Assembly: GCA_026874595.1 (NCBI GenBank) | Contig: CM049320.1 | Location: 47,628,714 to 47,692,713 of the forward strand | Direction of reading: 5' to 3' | Source of the DNA: Sipunculus nudus | Lineage: Eukaryota; Annelida; Sipuncula; Golfingiida; Sipunculidae | Length of the DNA: 64,000 nucleotides | Shown here: piece after piece, positions 34,168-45,467 of the stretch | How positions within the stretch are numbered: the stretch's first letter is position 1 | How the letters are laid out: each line of letters opens with the position of its first letter | Position numbers and translations under genes: made by a program | The notes under the pieces: generated by a model | Databases searched by the model: none | Told to the model about the DNA's origin: nothing | Seen by the model: only the letters and a program-made list of their open reading frames with translations

Positions 34168-34980
34168 ACCACCTCCATCATCAACAATCAACACCTAAAT
34201 CATCAACACCTCCATCGTCAAGATCTCCATCATCAACACCATCATTAAAACCTATAAACACCTCATCAATACCTCCATCATCAACACCTCAATCATCAGC
34301 ACCTCCATCATCAATACCTCCATCATCAATACCTCCATCATCAACACCTCAATCATCAGCACCTCAATCATCAATACCTCTATCATCAGCCCTTCCATCA
34401 TCAAAACCTCCATCATCAGCACCTCCACCATCAACACCTCAATAATCAACACCTCCATCATCAACATCTCTATCATCAACACCTCCATCATCAAAACCGC
34501 CATCATCAGCCACTCCATCATCAATACCTCCATCATCAGCACCTCTACCATCAACACCTCCATCATCAATACCTCCATCATCAACACCTCAATCATCAAC
34601 ACCTCCGTCATCAAAACCTCCATCATCAACACCTCCATCATCAACATCTCCATCATCAACACCTCCATCATTAAAACCTCCATCATCAATACCTCCATCA
34701 TCAATTCCTCCATCATCAAGACCTCAATCATCAGCACCTACATTATCAATACCTCCATCATCAATACCCCAATCATCAACACCTCAATCATCAGCACCTC
34801 AATCATCAATACCTCCATCATCAGCCCTTCCATCATCAAAACCTCCATCATCAACACCTCATTCATCAATACCTCCATCATCAATACCTCCATCATCAAC
34901 ACCTCAATCATCAATACCTCCATCATCAGCCCCTCCATCATCAAAACCTCCATCATCAAAACCTCCACCATCAACACCTA
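34168..34980. repeat. 15-bp minisatellite, about 54 copies
   Basis: Units of the form ACCTCCATCATCAAC repeat over 0.8 kb with many single-base changes. On the minus strand two abutting open frames (34252-34737 and 34738-34977) read a five-residue repeat like MMEVL. They result from a 15-base period without stops and have no other coding evidence. Combined with the copy at 33523 it suggests an earlier shared origin or a local duplication. Confidence 0.93.
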
Positions 34981-35989
34981 GATCTCTGGGGAATAAAACT
35001 GAAATCTGAAAACAAAAATAATCACGAATAAATTGGAAAAGATTAAATAACATGAGAGGTGTTAGTGCTCAACGGGCTGGGGGGGGGGGGGAGCAGTTTT
35101 CACCACTGGAAACAGCTGATGGTTTAAATTGTTATGGCATTTGCATCCCCTGGTTGATGCACACTCGCCAGTTGTTTCATCTAGGCGTAATGGGAAGGTC
35201 GTGCTCAACGGCCGTTTGTCACTCACAAGCGAGTGCGCCTTTCGGGGGATCCTCGGTGGTATAACCCAGCAATAGGGTTGATTACGCACCCAGGACCCGC
35301 AGGTGCAGTAGTTATTGGGGCTTGGTGAACGCAAGGCTATAAAATGAAAGGAAGCGTGTTTTACTGCCCTCTCACGTAGTCCGAAACCAGAATGGAAATC
35401 TGCAGATGTACATATATGTAGTTCAGTTTGCATTAAAAATGGAGGCTGCTACCTCCACCAAAAAAAAATATTTAAAAAATATTCCATCCGTGGTGTTGGC
35501 CTTTATGATCGGATCAATATGGTCCGTTTTATCCAACAAGTGTACCGTTGAGATATTTGTATTCCCGTAATGTGCAAACTTTCCTTTAGGAATAATGCGT
35601 ACTCATATGCCATTTTACACTTGCAGATGTGCCTTCTTTCTTTGCTGATCAAATATGGCTGATTAGTTTTTTGTGTGCATTATATGTCTCTTTTAAGATT
35701 TTAGAAGAATATTATTTATAACTGCAACAATTAGACCTGTTTCAGCTCATGTCCATATATAAAATATAAAATATCCAGACAACGGTTTATACCGATCCCC
35801 CTGTTCTACAAGGTACTTGGAATAGTTTAATATGACAGGAATATTTCTTTATCAAGACCATCAAAAGGCTTTTGAAATCTTGGAATCTTCCATATAACCA
35901 CACAAAATGATTCTAAATGTTTGTTTAGTTGTAATATGGTAGGTACCTTAACCATGTAATACTACTCAGCAATATTGAAATTAGCAATT
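34981..35989. other. Unassigned, with a GC-richer stretch at 35050-35430
   Basis: The 35050-35430 part is GC-richer than its surroundings and contains GCTATAAAATG near 35336, which resembles a TATA box. Overlapping frames on both strands (35052-35264 plus, 35062-35433 minus) have no recognised domain. It may be a repeat family member or a fragment of transcribed DNA; I cannot decide. Confidence 0.35.
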
Positions 35990-36604
35990 TAAAATATTAG
36001 TTCACACATTTGACTTCGACCTTGCGTACCCTCTACCAGCTTCTGAGAACTCTTAGTTAGTTGCAATTAACAGAAGACGTTAAATAGGGTGTTAATCGAT
36101 CCAATTATCTAATATCATTAAGTTTTATGCGGCAATTACACTATATCATTATCTCTATGTTAAGATTGCCATGGGCGCCCTTTTGGATTCTCTTGGGTCA
36201 CAGAGCTCATAAAAACTCCTCTTTAGTTGCGATCGACAAAACACATTATAAAACGTATAAATCGAGCCAATATAATCAAGTTTTAAGCGATAGTAACAGT
36301 ATTATAGCATTATCTCTAAGTTAAAACTGCATTGGTGGTCAACTTGGATTCCCTGGGGTCACAGGGTTCATAAAAAAATTAACCTGCATTCATTCATCGC
36401 CTTAAGTGCAAATAAATTGAAAGCAAGCGCTATCTTATTCAATTCCCAAGAAAACGTCGTTCCTTTATACGTGAAAGTACATTCTATCCCAGACACTCAA
36501 TAATTCCAATAGGTAAAGGCGGCCATCTTGGATTTTCGGCGTTAGAGGGATCTTAAAATTTGTTACCCAACATTTTTCATTAGTTCATATCCTGTTAATG
36601 CTAA
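35990..36604. repeat. Three diverged copies of a roughly 170-bp repeat
   Basis: Segments ending in 'GGATTCTCTTGGGTCACAGA', 'GGATTCCCTGGGGTCACAGG' and 'GGATTTTCGGCGTTAGAGGG' each follow a GGCxxxCxTxTTGG block and precede TTCATAAAAA-like sequence. The copies are about 170 bases apart and poorly conserved. Confidence 0.45.
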
Positions 36605-39600
36605 ATCAGACATTTTTACACTATGTGGGCTATTTATAGTTGCTGCAGTTAGTCCTCCGAGAAACCAAGGCGTATGGGCTGTTTATAGTTACTGCAGTTA
36701 GCCCTCCGAGAAACCAAGGCGTAAGGGCTATTTATAGTTACTGCAGTTAGCCCTCCGAGAAACCAAGGCGTAAGGGCTATTTATAGTTACTGCAGTTAGT
36801 CCTCCGAGAAACCAAGGCGTAAGGGCTATTTATAGATACCGAGTTAGTCCTCCGAGAAACCAAGGCGTAAGGGCTATTTATAGTTACTGCAGTTAGTCCT
36901 CCGAGAAACCAAGGCGTAAGGGCTATTTATAGTAACTGCAGTTAGTCCTCCGAGAAACCAAGGCGTAAGGGCTATTTATAGTTACTGCAGTTAGTCCTCC
37001 GTGAAACAAAGGCGTAAGGGCTATTTATAGTTACTGCAGTTAGTCCTTCGAGAAACAAAGGCGTTTGGGCTATTTATAGTTACTGCAGTTAATCCTCCGA
37101 GAAACCAAGGCGTAAGGGCTATTTTTAGTTACTGCAGTTAGTCCTCCGAGAAACCAAGGCGTAAGGGCTATTTATAGTACTGCAGTAAGTCCTTCGAGAA
37201 ACCAAGGCGTAAGGGCTATTTATAGTTATTGCAGTTAGTCCTCTGAGAAACCAAGGCGTAAGGGCTACTTATAGTAACTGCAGTTAGTCCTCCGAGAAAC
37301 CAAGGCGTAAGGGCTATTTATAGTTACTGCAGTTAGTCCTCCGTGAAACCAAGGCGTAAGGGTTATTTATAGTTACTGCAGTTAGTCCTCCGTAAAACCA
37401 AGGCGAAAGGGCTATTTATAGTTACTGCAGTTAATCCTCCGCGAAACCAAGGCATAAGGGCTATTTATAGTTACTGCAGTTTGTCCTCCGAGAAACCAAG
37501 GCGTAAGGGCTATTTATAGTTACTGCAGTTAGTCCTCCGTGAAACCAAGGCATAAGGGCTATTTATAGTTACTGCAGTTAGTCCTCCGAGAAACCAAGGC
37601 GTAAGGGCTATTTATAGTTACTGCAGTTAGTCCTCCGAGAAACCAAGGCGTAAGGGCTATTTATAGTTATTGCAGTTAGTCCTCCGAGAAACCAAGGCGT
37701 AAGGGCTATTTATAGTAACTGCAGTTAGTCCTCCGAGAAACCAAGGCGTAGGGCTATTTATAGTTACTGTAGTTAGTCCTCCGTGAAACCAAGGCGAAAG
37801 GGCTATTTATAGTTACTGCAGTTAGTCCTCCGAGAAACCAAGGCGTAAGGGCTATTTATAGTTACTGCAGTTAGTCCTCCGAGAAACCAAGGCGTAAGGG
37901 CTATTTATAGTTACTGCAGTTAGTCCTCCGAGAAACCAAGGCGTAAGGGCTATTTATAGTTACTGCAGTTAGTCCTCCGAGAAACCAAGGCGTAAGGGCT
38001 ATTTATAGATACCGAGTTAGTCCTCCGAGAAACCAAGGCGTAAGGGCTATTTATAGTTACTGCAGTTAGTCCCTTGGAAACCAAGGCATAAGGGCTATTT
38101 ATAGTTACTGCAGTTAGTCCTCCGAGAAACCAAGGCGTAAGGGCTATTTATAGTTACTGCAGTTAGTCCTCCGAGAAACCAAGGCGTAAGGGCTATTTAT
38201 AGTTATTGCAGTTAGTCCTCCGAGAAACCAAGGCGTAAGGGCTATTTATAGTAACTGCAGTTAGTCCTCCGAGAAACCAAGGCGTAAGGGCTATTTATAG
38301 TTACTGCAGTTAGTCCTCCGTGAAACCAAGGCATAAGGGCTATTTATAGTTACTGCAGTTAGTCCTCCGAGAAACCAAGGCGTAAGGGCTATTTATAGTT
38401 ACTGCAGTTAGTCCTCCGAGAAACCAAGGCGTAAGGGCTATTTATAGTTATTGCAGTTAGTCCTCCGAGAAACCAAGGCGTAAGGGCTATTTATAGTAAC
38501 TGCAGTTAGTCCTCCGAGAAACCAAGGCGTAAGGGCTATTTATAGTTACTGCAGTTAGTCCTCCGTGAAACCAAGGCATAAGGGCTATTTATAGTTACTG
38601 CAGTTAGTCCTCCGAGAAACCAAGGCGTAAGGGCTATTTATAGTTACTGCAGTTAGTCCTCCGAGAAACCAAGGCGTAAGGGCTATTTATAGTTATTGCA
38701 GTTAGTCCTCCGAGAAACCAAGGCGTAAGGGCTATTTATAGTAACTGCAGTTAGTCCTCCGAGAAACCAAGGCGTAGGGCTATTTATAGTTACTGTAGTT
38801 AGTCCTCCGTGAAACCAAGGCGAAAGGGCTATTTATAGTTACTGCAGTTAGTCCTCCGTGAAACCAAGGCGTAAAGGCTATTTATAGTTACTGCAGTTAG
38901 TCCTCCGAGAAACCAAGGCGTAAGGGCTATTTATAGTTACTGCAGTTAGTCCTCCGAGAAACCAAGGCGTAAGGGCTATTTATAGTTACTGCAGTTAGTC
39001 CTCCGAGAAACCAAGGCGTAAGGGCTATTTATAGTTACTGCAGTTAGTCCTCCGAGAAACCAAGGCGTAAGGGCTATTTATAGTTACTGCAGTTAGTCCT
39101 CCGAGAAACCAAGGCGTAAGGGCTATTTATAGTTACTGCAGTTAGTCCTCCGAGAAACCAAGGCGTAAGGGCTATTTATAGTTGCTGCAGTTAGTCCTCC
39201 GAGAAACCAAGGCGTAAGGGCTATTTATAGTTACTGCAGTTAGTCCTCCGAGAAACCAAGGCGTAAGGGCTATTTATAGTTACTGCAGTTAGTCCTCCGT
39301 GAAACCAAGGCGTAAGGGATATTTATAGTTACTGCAGTTAGTCCTCCGAGAAACCAAGGCGTTTGGGCTATTTTTAGTTACTGCAGTTAGTCCTTTGAGA
39401 AACCAAGGCGTAAGGGCTATTTATAGTTACTGCAGTTAGTCCTCCGAGAAACCAAGGCGTAAGGGCTATTTATAGTTACTGCAGTTAGTCCTCCGAGAAA
39501 CCAAGGCGTAATGGCTATTTATAGTTACTGCAGTTAGTCCTCCGAGAAACCAAGGCGTAAGGGCTATTTATAGTTACTGCAGTTAGTCCTCCGAGAAACC

Positions 39601-40330
39601 AAGGCGTAAGGGCTATTTATAGTTACTGCAGTTAGTCCTCCGTGAAACCAAGGCGTTAGAGATATTTATAGTTACTGCAGTTAGTCCTCCGAGAAACAAA
39701 GGCGTTTGGGCTATTTATAGTTACTGCAGTTAGTCCTTCGAGAAACCAAGGCGTTTGGGCTATTTATAGTACTGCAGTTAGCCCTCCGAGAAACCAAGGC
39801 GTTTGGGCTATTTATAGTACTGCAGTTAGCCCTCCCAGAAATCAAGGCGTTTGGGCTATTTATAGTACTGCAGTTAGCCCTCCGAGAAATCAAGGCGTTT
39901 GGGCTATTTTTAGTACTGCAGTTAGCCCTCCGATATATTACGGCGTTTGGGCTATTTATAGTACTGCAGTTAGTCCTCCGTGAAACCAAGGCGTAAGGGC
40001 TATTTATAGTAACTGTAGTTAGCCCTCCGAGAAATCAAGGCGTTTGGGCTATTTATAGTACTGCAGTTAGCCCATCGAGAAACCAAGGCGTAAGGGCTAT
40101 TTATAGTTACTGCAGGTAGCCCTCCGAGAAATCAAGGCGTTTGGGCTATTTATAGTACTGCAGTTAGTCCTCCGAGAAACCAAGGCGTTTGGGCTATTTG
40201 TAGTTACTGCAGTTAGCCCTCCGAGAAACCAAGGCGTTTGGGCTATTTATAGTTACTGCAGTTAGCCCTCCGAGAAATCAAGGCGTTTGGGCTATTTATA
40301 GTTACTGCAGTTAGCCCTCCGAGAAATCAG
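36605..40330. repeat. 49-bp satellite array, about 76 copies
   Basis: Units of 49 bp contain GGGCTATTTATAGTTACTGC, AGTTAGTCCTCCGAGAAACC and AAGGCGTAA. Most copies differ by one to three bases. Near the right end (39700-40300) the unit shortens to 48 bp and changes to GTTTGGGCTATTTATAGTAC with AAATCAAGG, which creates the false minus-strand frame at 39711-39989. Shortened units containing GATACCGAGTTAG occur at about 36834 and 38008. Blocks of several units are duplicated, for example around 38160-38560 against 38380-38760. On the minus strand each unit reads CTATAAATAG, a TATA-box consensus. Confidence 0.97.
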
Positions 40331-41574
40331 TGCGTGTGAGCTATATGTATTTTATTGTGCAGTCAGCAGGGTCAGTTTTTGTAACCAGGGTGTGTCTGCC
40401 ATACAAATTTGCTGCAGTCAGCCGTCTGTCAGAATTGGGCGTTGCTGTTATTTTGTGTTGCTGTAGTCAGAACTCTGTGTTGTCTGCATCAACGAAAAAC
40501 ACCTTTATTATTATTTTTTTTTATTTTATACATTAATGATTTATAACGGCCCAAAAGGAAAGCGGCTTCGAACATATTTCGAATTGCAGAGAGTGAATAT
40601 ACGACCATATCACTTATAACTGATCGAAAAATTATATCGAACAGACGACTTTTAAATGCCCCGGGTTATTTTGTCCCATGATGCATGAAGTTTTTGGATA
40701 CTTTGTGTTAGTTTATATCGGCGAACCGTAAATATGACAAAGCCAATTCTGCTGCCCTGACATTTGTTAATAAGATGAGATCCTAGATCAACTCCCGTTA
40801 ATAATCGTAAATAAGTTAATGCTCAAACCACCAACAATGATTACTAGTTGTGTTTCTTAAATAAATGTTATGATTATCGTTTGTATGAAACATCATTAAT
40901 TTAAATGTGGATCAATAAAAGATTGTATTATCCCTTCATGGGACACTTACAACTTTAAAACAGATCAATATTGACTAAGCTATACTTACAAATTTTAAAA
41001 AGATCCATATTGACTTTGGTGTCCGTCTATATGGAAGTCACCTTATACTACAAGTTCCATTGAAGTATACGAGTGATGGTGTCAGAACATTAAATTGAAA
41101 AAAAAATGTTTCTACTGTGTCAGGCATGTCGTTGAGTCCGGCCTTGTGTATGCGTGTTGTTTGGAGGCCTGAGGAAATGTACTTTCGTCACGGGGAGGTG
41201 TGAGAGCAGACAGACAACACAAGTGCTTCATACCCCGCGGATACAGGGACACTTCACAATTAACCTCTTCTGTTTATCGCAAGTGGAGGGATGTTCTTAG
41301 CTGTAGAGCTGTCAAAGATGTGTGTGTTCTAAACGTGGCGGGGGTAAAGGAATCAGAAACCACTAAAAAACCCCTAAAACAAAATAAAATATGCCATCAC
41401 AATTTGAATACAGTCACTGGTAAAATAGATATTCATTTTGCACGGATATATGAGCAGTTCCAGTAATCACGTTCTCGGTTCCGTGCCATGGCTCTGAATG
41501 TAATGTTCACCGGCTATATGTATGTTCACACGTTATATGTATTTAAAAAAAACTTAAGCTGCATGATTTCTTAA
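40331..41574. other. Unassigned DNA
   Basis: No gene recognised. Frames at 40330-40536 and 41200-41466 lack domains and splice borders. Confidence 0.45.
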
Positions 41575-41770
41575 AACAACAATTACACTACAGGGCCTAT
41601 CCATGATTCCCTAAAACAACCATTAACCTACAGGGTCTATCCATGATTCCCTAAAACATCTAACTACAGGGTCTATCCATGATTCCTTGATACAACAATT
41701 AAACTACAGGGTCTTTCCATGATTCCATAAATCAATAATTAAACTACAGGGTCTATCAATGAATCAGTTT
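41575..41770. repeat. About five copies of a 40-bp repeat
   Basis: Units read CTACAGGGTCTATCCATGAT followed by TCCCTAAAACAACAATTAA with small changes and two length variants. Confidence 0.88.
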
Positions 41771-41892
41771 TAATTATCCATCAGACTGAGAGATGCATGT
41801 TTGAGCATCAGGAAAAAGACACCAAGGCGATAGACTGCTCAGCAAGGGACACAGACGGCTTACCTTAAGCCACAAGTGGTCACTGGTGATTA

Positions 41893-42757
41893 ACCGAGGA
41901 TAACCTGACTACAAATAAGTTACCTTCAACCGAGGTCAGCCTGACTTCAGATAAGTTACCGTCAACCGAAGTTAGCCTGACTACAGATAAGCAACCATCA
42001 ACCGAGTTCAGCCTGATTACAGATAAGTTAACACCAATCAAGGTCAGCATGACTACAGATAAGTTACCATTAACCGAGGTCAGCCTGACTACAGATAAGT
42101 TAATATTAACCGAGGTCAGCCTGACTACAGATATGTTACCAGGAACCGAGGTCAGCCTGACTATAGATACGTTACCACCAATCGAGGTCAGCCTGACTTC
42201 AGATAATTTACCATCAACTAAGGTCAGCCTGACTACAGATAATTTACCATCAATCGAGGTCAGCCTGACTATAGATACGTTACCACCAATCGAGGTTAGC
42301 CTGACTAAAGATAAGTTACAATCAACCGAGGTCAGCCTGACTACTGATAAGTTACCATCAACTAAGGTCAGCCTGACTACAGATAAGTTACCACCAATCG
42401 AGGTCAGCCTGACTACAGATAAGTTACCATCAACCGAGGTTAGCCTGCATGACTACAGATAAGTTACAATCAACCGAGGTCAGCCTGACTACAGATAAGT
42501 TACCATCAACTAAGGTCTGCCTGACTACAGATAAGTTACCATTAACCGAGGTCAGCCTGACTACAGATAAGTTACCATCAACCGAGGTTAGCCTGCATGA
42601 CTACAGATAAGTTACAATCATCCGAGGTCAGCCTGACTACAGATAAGTTACCATCAACTAAGGTCTGCCTGACTACAGATAAGTTACCATTAACCGAGGT
42701 CAGCCTGACTACAGATAAGTTACCATCAACGGAGGTCAGCCTGACTACAGATAAGTT
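41893..42757. repeat. 36-bp tandem array, about 24 copies
   Basis: Units read ACCGAGGTCAGCCTGACTAC followed by AGATAAGTTACCATCA. Two units contain an insertion GCCTGCATGACTAC, at about 42440 and 42590, showing a block duplication of about 150 bp. The 36-base period gives open frames reading TEVSLTTDKLPS repeats (42049-42462, 42597-42908) and a minus-strand frame (42578-42976). These are repeat artefacts. Confidence 0.95.
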
Positions 42758-44094
42758 AGTCATAATAAAGGCGTTCACGTATAGAACTGGTCGGATATTA
42801 GTCAAAGGAACAGCTCTCCACAATAAAAAACAAGAAAAACAGCACCAACAAGAAGATTTTGAAATAATACTAAGTGAATGGAAAAGAGAAAAACATGCTT
42901 TATTATAAACATGCTTTATTTTATAAAACTTAGAAACTGCCATATAAATGAGGCATTTAAGGCGTATGAATGTCATAAAGTGTGTATGTCACATGCAGGG
43001 CCATGCATGCACCAAAACGGTTGAATTATAGGGTGGGGAATTCTCTCTCAAGATCGGACAGGGATCCTGCTGTGAACATATGGGATCATGTTGTGAAAAT
43101 AAGTACTTGCAAACAGAAAATCTGTGGAAAAAGTGATAAATATGACCTTATCATGTGAGAAAATCTGGGTGGAGAGGTAACTCCGAAAAACAATGCTGGG
43201 GCCTTAGACAGGAAAAGTGTGTTTTTTTCAGAGGTGATAGAGCATGAATTGAAACTGTCCTATCCTAAAATCCAGACTGATGAAGACAGTGAGATTACCT
43301 AGATCACCGGGACAGTGAGATTACTGTGATAGTGTGTGACTGGTGTAAAATGTCCAGGTGCGGACCACGCCACCTTCAATGATCAGGACGAGAACCGGGG
43401 TCATATAAGAACGCTCTATTCCAATTCAATATATGACGGAGAAAATATCAATAATAATTAAATTAAAAATTGTTATTGAATTGAAATTCAAAAAGGTTGC
43501 AGTCTCTTAGATCACATCCTCGGTCCATATTTAGTCAGCGAGATTTCAGCTGCTCGCCATCAGAGTCATCTGTGTCTGACTTTTGTCATACTTGACTGAT
43601 GTTCCAAGTCACGTTGCTCTGATACAGAAAAAGTATTACTAAAATTTTTGATCTCGATGTTATTATGTCGTGTCCACTGTCTACACAATATTTTATGGGT
43701 AGCAAAAAAAGTTAATACCTACATCTCATTACTCCCTAAGGCGTGTTTGTCTTCATTGTATTTAGATTAGGGCTCTTCTATTTGCATGAACATGGAGCGA
43801 TTCAAATACGTTGGGTCCGAAAGAGTGTAACCCTGACAACGACCCTAACCACAGTATAAATTTGATGTGTTAATAACTGAATATAAATGGAACTAACCGT
43901 TTGTTATTTCAGAACCCTAATATGAATGTGCAGGTCATAAAATAGACGCATTTGATAGTATTCAGTATTTATATCTCATCTTGAAAATTACGTCATGCTA
44001 TCGTTATGCAATTATTTTACGAAGTTTCATATTAGCGTGTCACGGCAGGTCATATTAGCGTGTTATGGTAGGTCATATTAGCGTGTCATGGATG
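42758..44094. other. Unassigned DNA
   Basis: No gene or clear repeat was seen. A three-fold short repeat CATATTAGCGTGT lies at 44025-44085, next to the hAT insertion. Confidence 0.45.
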
Positions 44095-44420
44095 CAGGGG
44101 CGTCAATATAGAGGGATGGGGGGTATGTATCCCCCCCCCCCCCACACACACACACTTTTTGGCAAAGGGGGGGGGGGGGTCCATGTAATCACCCCCCCCC
44201 CCCCCACTATTCAGAGAATAATATTTATATATTGCAAATGAAATATATTTTTAAATAGAATTATAGACTTTGGTTACATTTATGTGTTTACTATAAATAT
44301 ATGTAAACCTTGTTTACAGACTGGAAACATAAAACCTTATTTTCTAAAACCTTATAAATCTTATATTTGAAATGCGCTTTAGTATATTTATTTGAAATGT
44401 GTCATACAGACGCTAAGAAG

Positions 44421-44486
<66 letters not shown>

Positions 44487-44548
44487 TTAAGTGTGTGTGT
44501 GTGTCTGCAAATCATTCCACCATCCTGGAAAATAAATTGACGCCACTG
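44095..44548. mobile_element. hAT-type MITE with near-perfect 8-bp target duplication
   Basis: Left end CAGGGGCGTCAATATAGAG and right end, read inward, CAGTGGCGTCAATTTATTT are inverted repeats starting with the hAT YARNG pattern. Flanks are CATGGATG (44087-44094) and CATAGATG (44549-44556), a 7/8 match. The 454-bp interior has poly-C and poly-G tracts and a long (TA)n at about 44421-44484. The minus-strand frame at 44402-44602 arises from the TA run. It is the complete relative of the fragment at 28394-28652. Confidence 0.87.
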
Positions 44549-45467
44549 CATAGATGACTTGTTCGTTGGACGTTTTTTGTTATTTTTATTCCCAGTACAC
44601 ATAGAAAAGAGTTCTAGGTTGTTTTGAATGTTCGATATACCTTGGATATATAGCCGTAAACCTAATCCTAATAATTAGGATAAAATTAAAATTATAAAAT
44701 TAAAGATAAAATTACCTTTACCCAATATGACGTCTTATATTATTCTTACACGGGTTGTGCTATGCCGATATTAATATATGATAGGTGTACTGGTATCTGT
44801 AATATGTTGGTATACTGGTATATGAAATATGTTTGTCAAAAGCGATGGAAGCCGGTGTAACAATTATCACAAAGAATTCGACGTAAACCCACACAAAACG
44901 AAAACACGCAAAATCAAGTTGGATGAACCCTCCGATGTAGAAGAGGCTTCAGTATGTACATAGCCGTACAAAGCCGATCACTCTCTGACAAGATCAGTTG
45001 CTCATCTGAGTGAAACAATTAAATAAATATCTGATACAACAGTCTATTTTTGTCGCGACCTGTTGACTAAAGTAAAAGGATCAAGGATATTTTTTGACAG
45101 ACCTTGATTGGACGATGATTGTACTTGTAACCTAAACATGATAAACACGTCGTCAGGTAAATGAGGCCATCCTACGTCTGGATAGCTGCTTAGTATAATG
45201 TAATAATTTGCCTAAAATCTTTCATTCTCCTTTACCGCGGAATGCACATTTACAATTTTCTGCTATTGTAACATAATGGAGAGTAATATCAGCATGTCAT
45301 AATTATTGTGAAACACCGTTTTGGTGCCCAATGTTCACCTGCTTTTTTGGTCAGAAATAATTGCACAGTTATATTTTGAGGGAGAAAATAGTAATGTATG
45401 GTTGAGGATTAATGGCCTAATTTTCAACACAGGAAATAAAGACCCACCTTTCATAATCTGAAGGGAA
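44549..45467. other. Unassigned DNA
   Basis: No open frame, repeat or splice signal that I can support. Confidence 0.45.

Noticed and set aside
34252-34977. Minus-strand protein of MMEVL repeats
   Set aside because: A 15-bp minisatellite read in its open frame, with no flanking coding sequence, splice sites or signal peptide.
42049-42976. TEVSLTTDKLPS-repeat protein, resembling a surface protein
   Set aside because: It is the 36-bp array. Frames are broken by the inserted GCATGA units and open frames exist on both strands.
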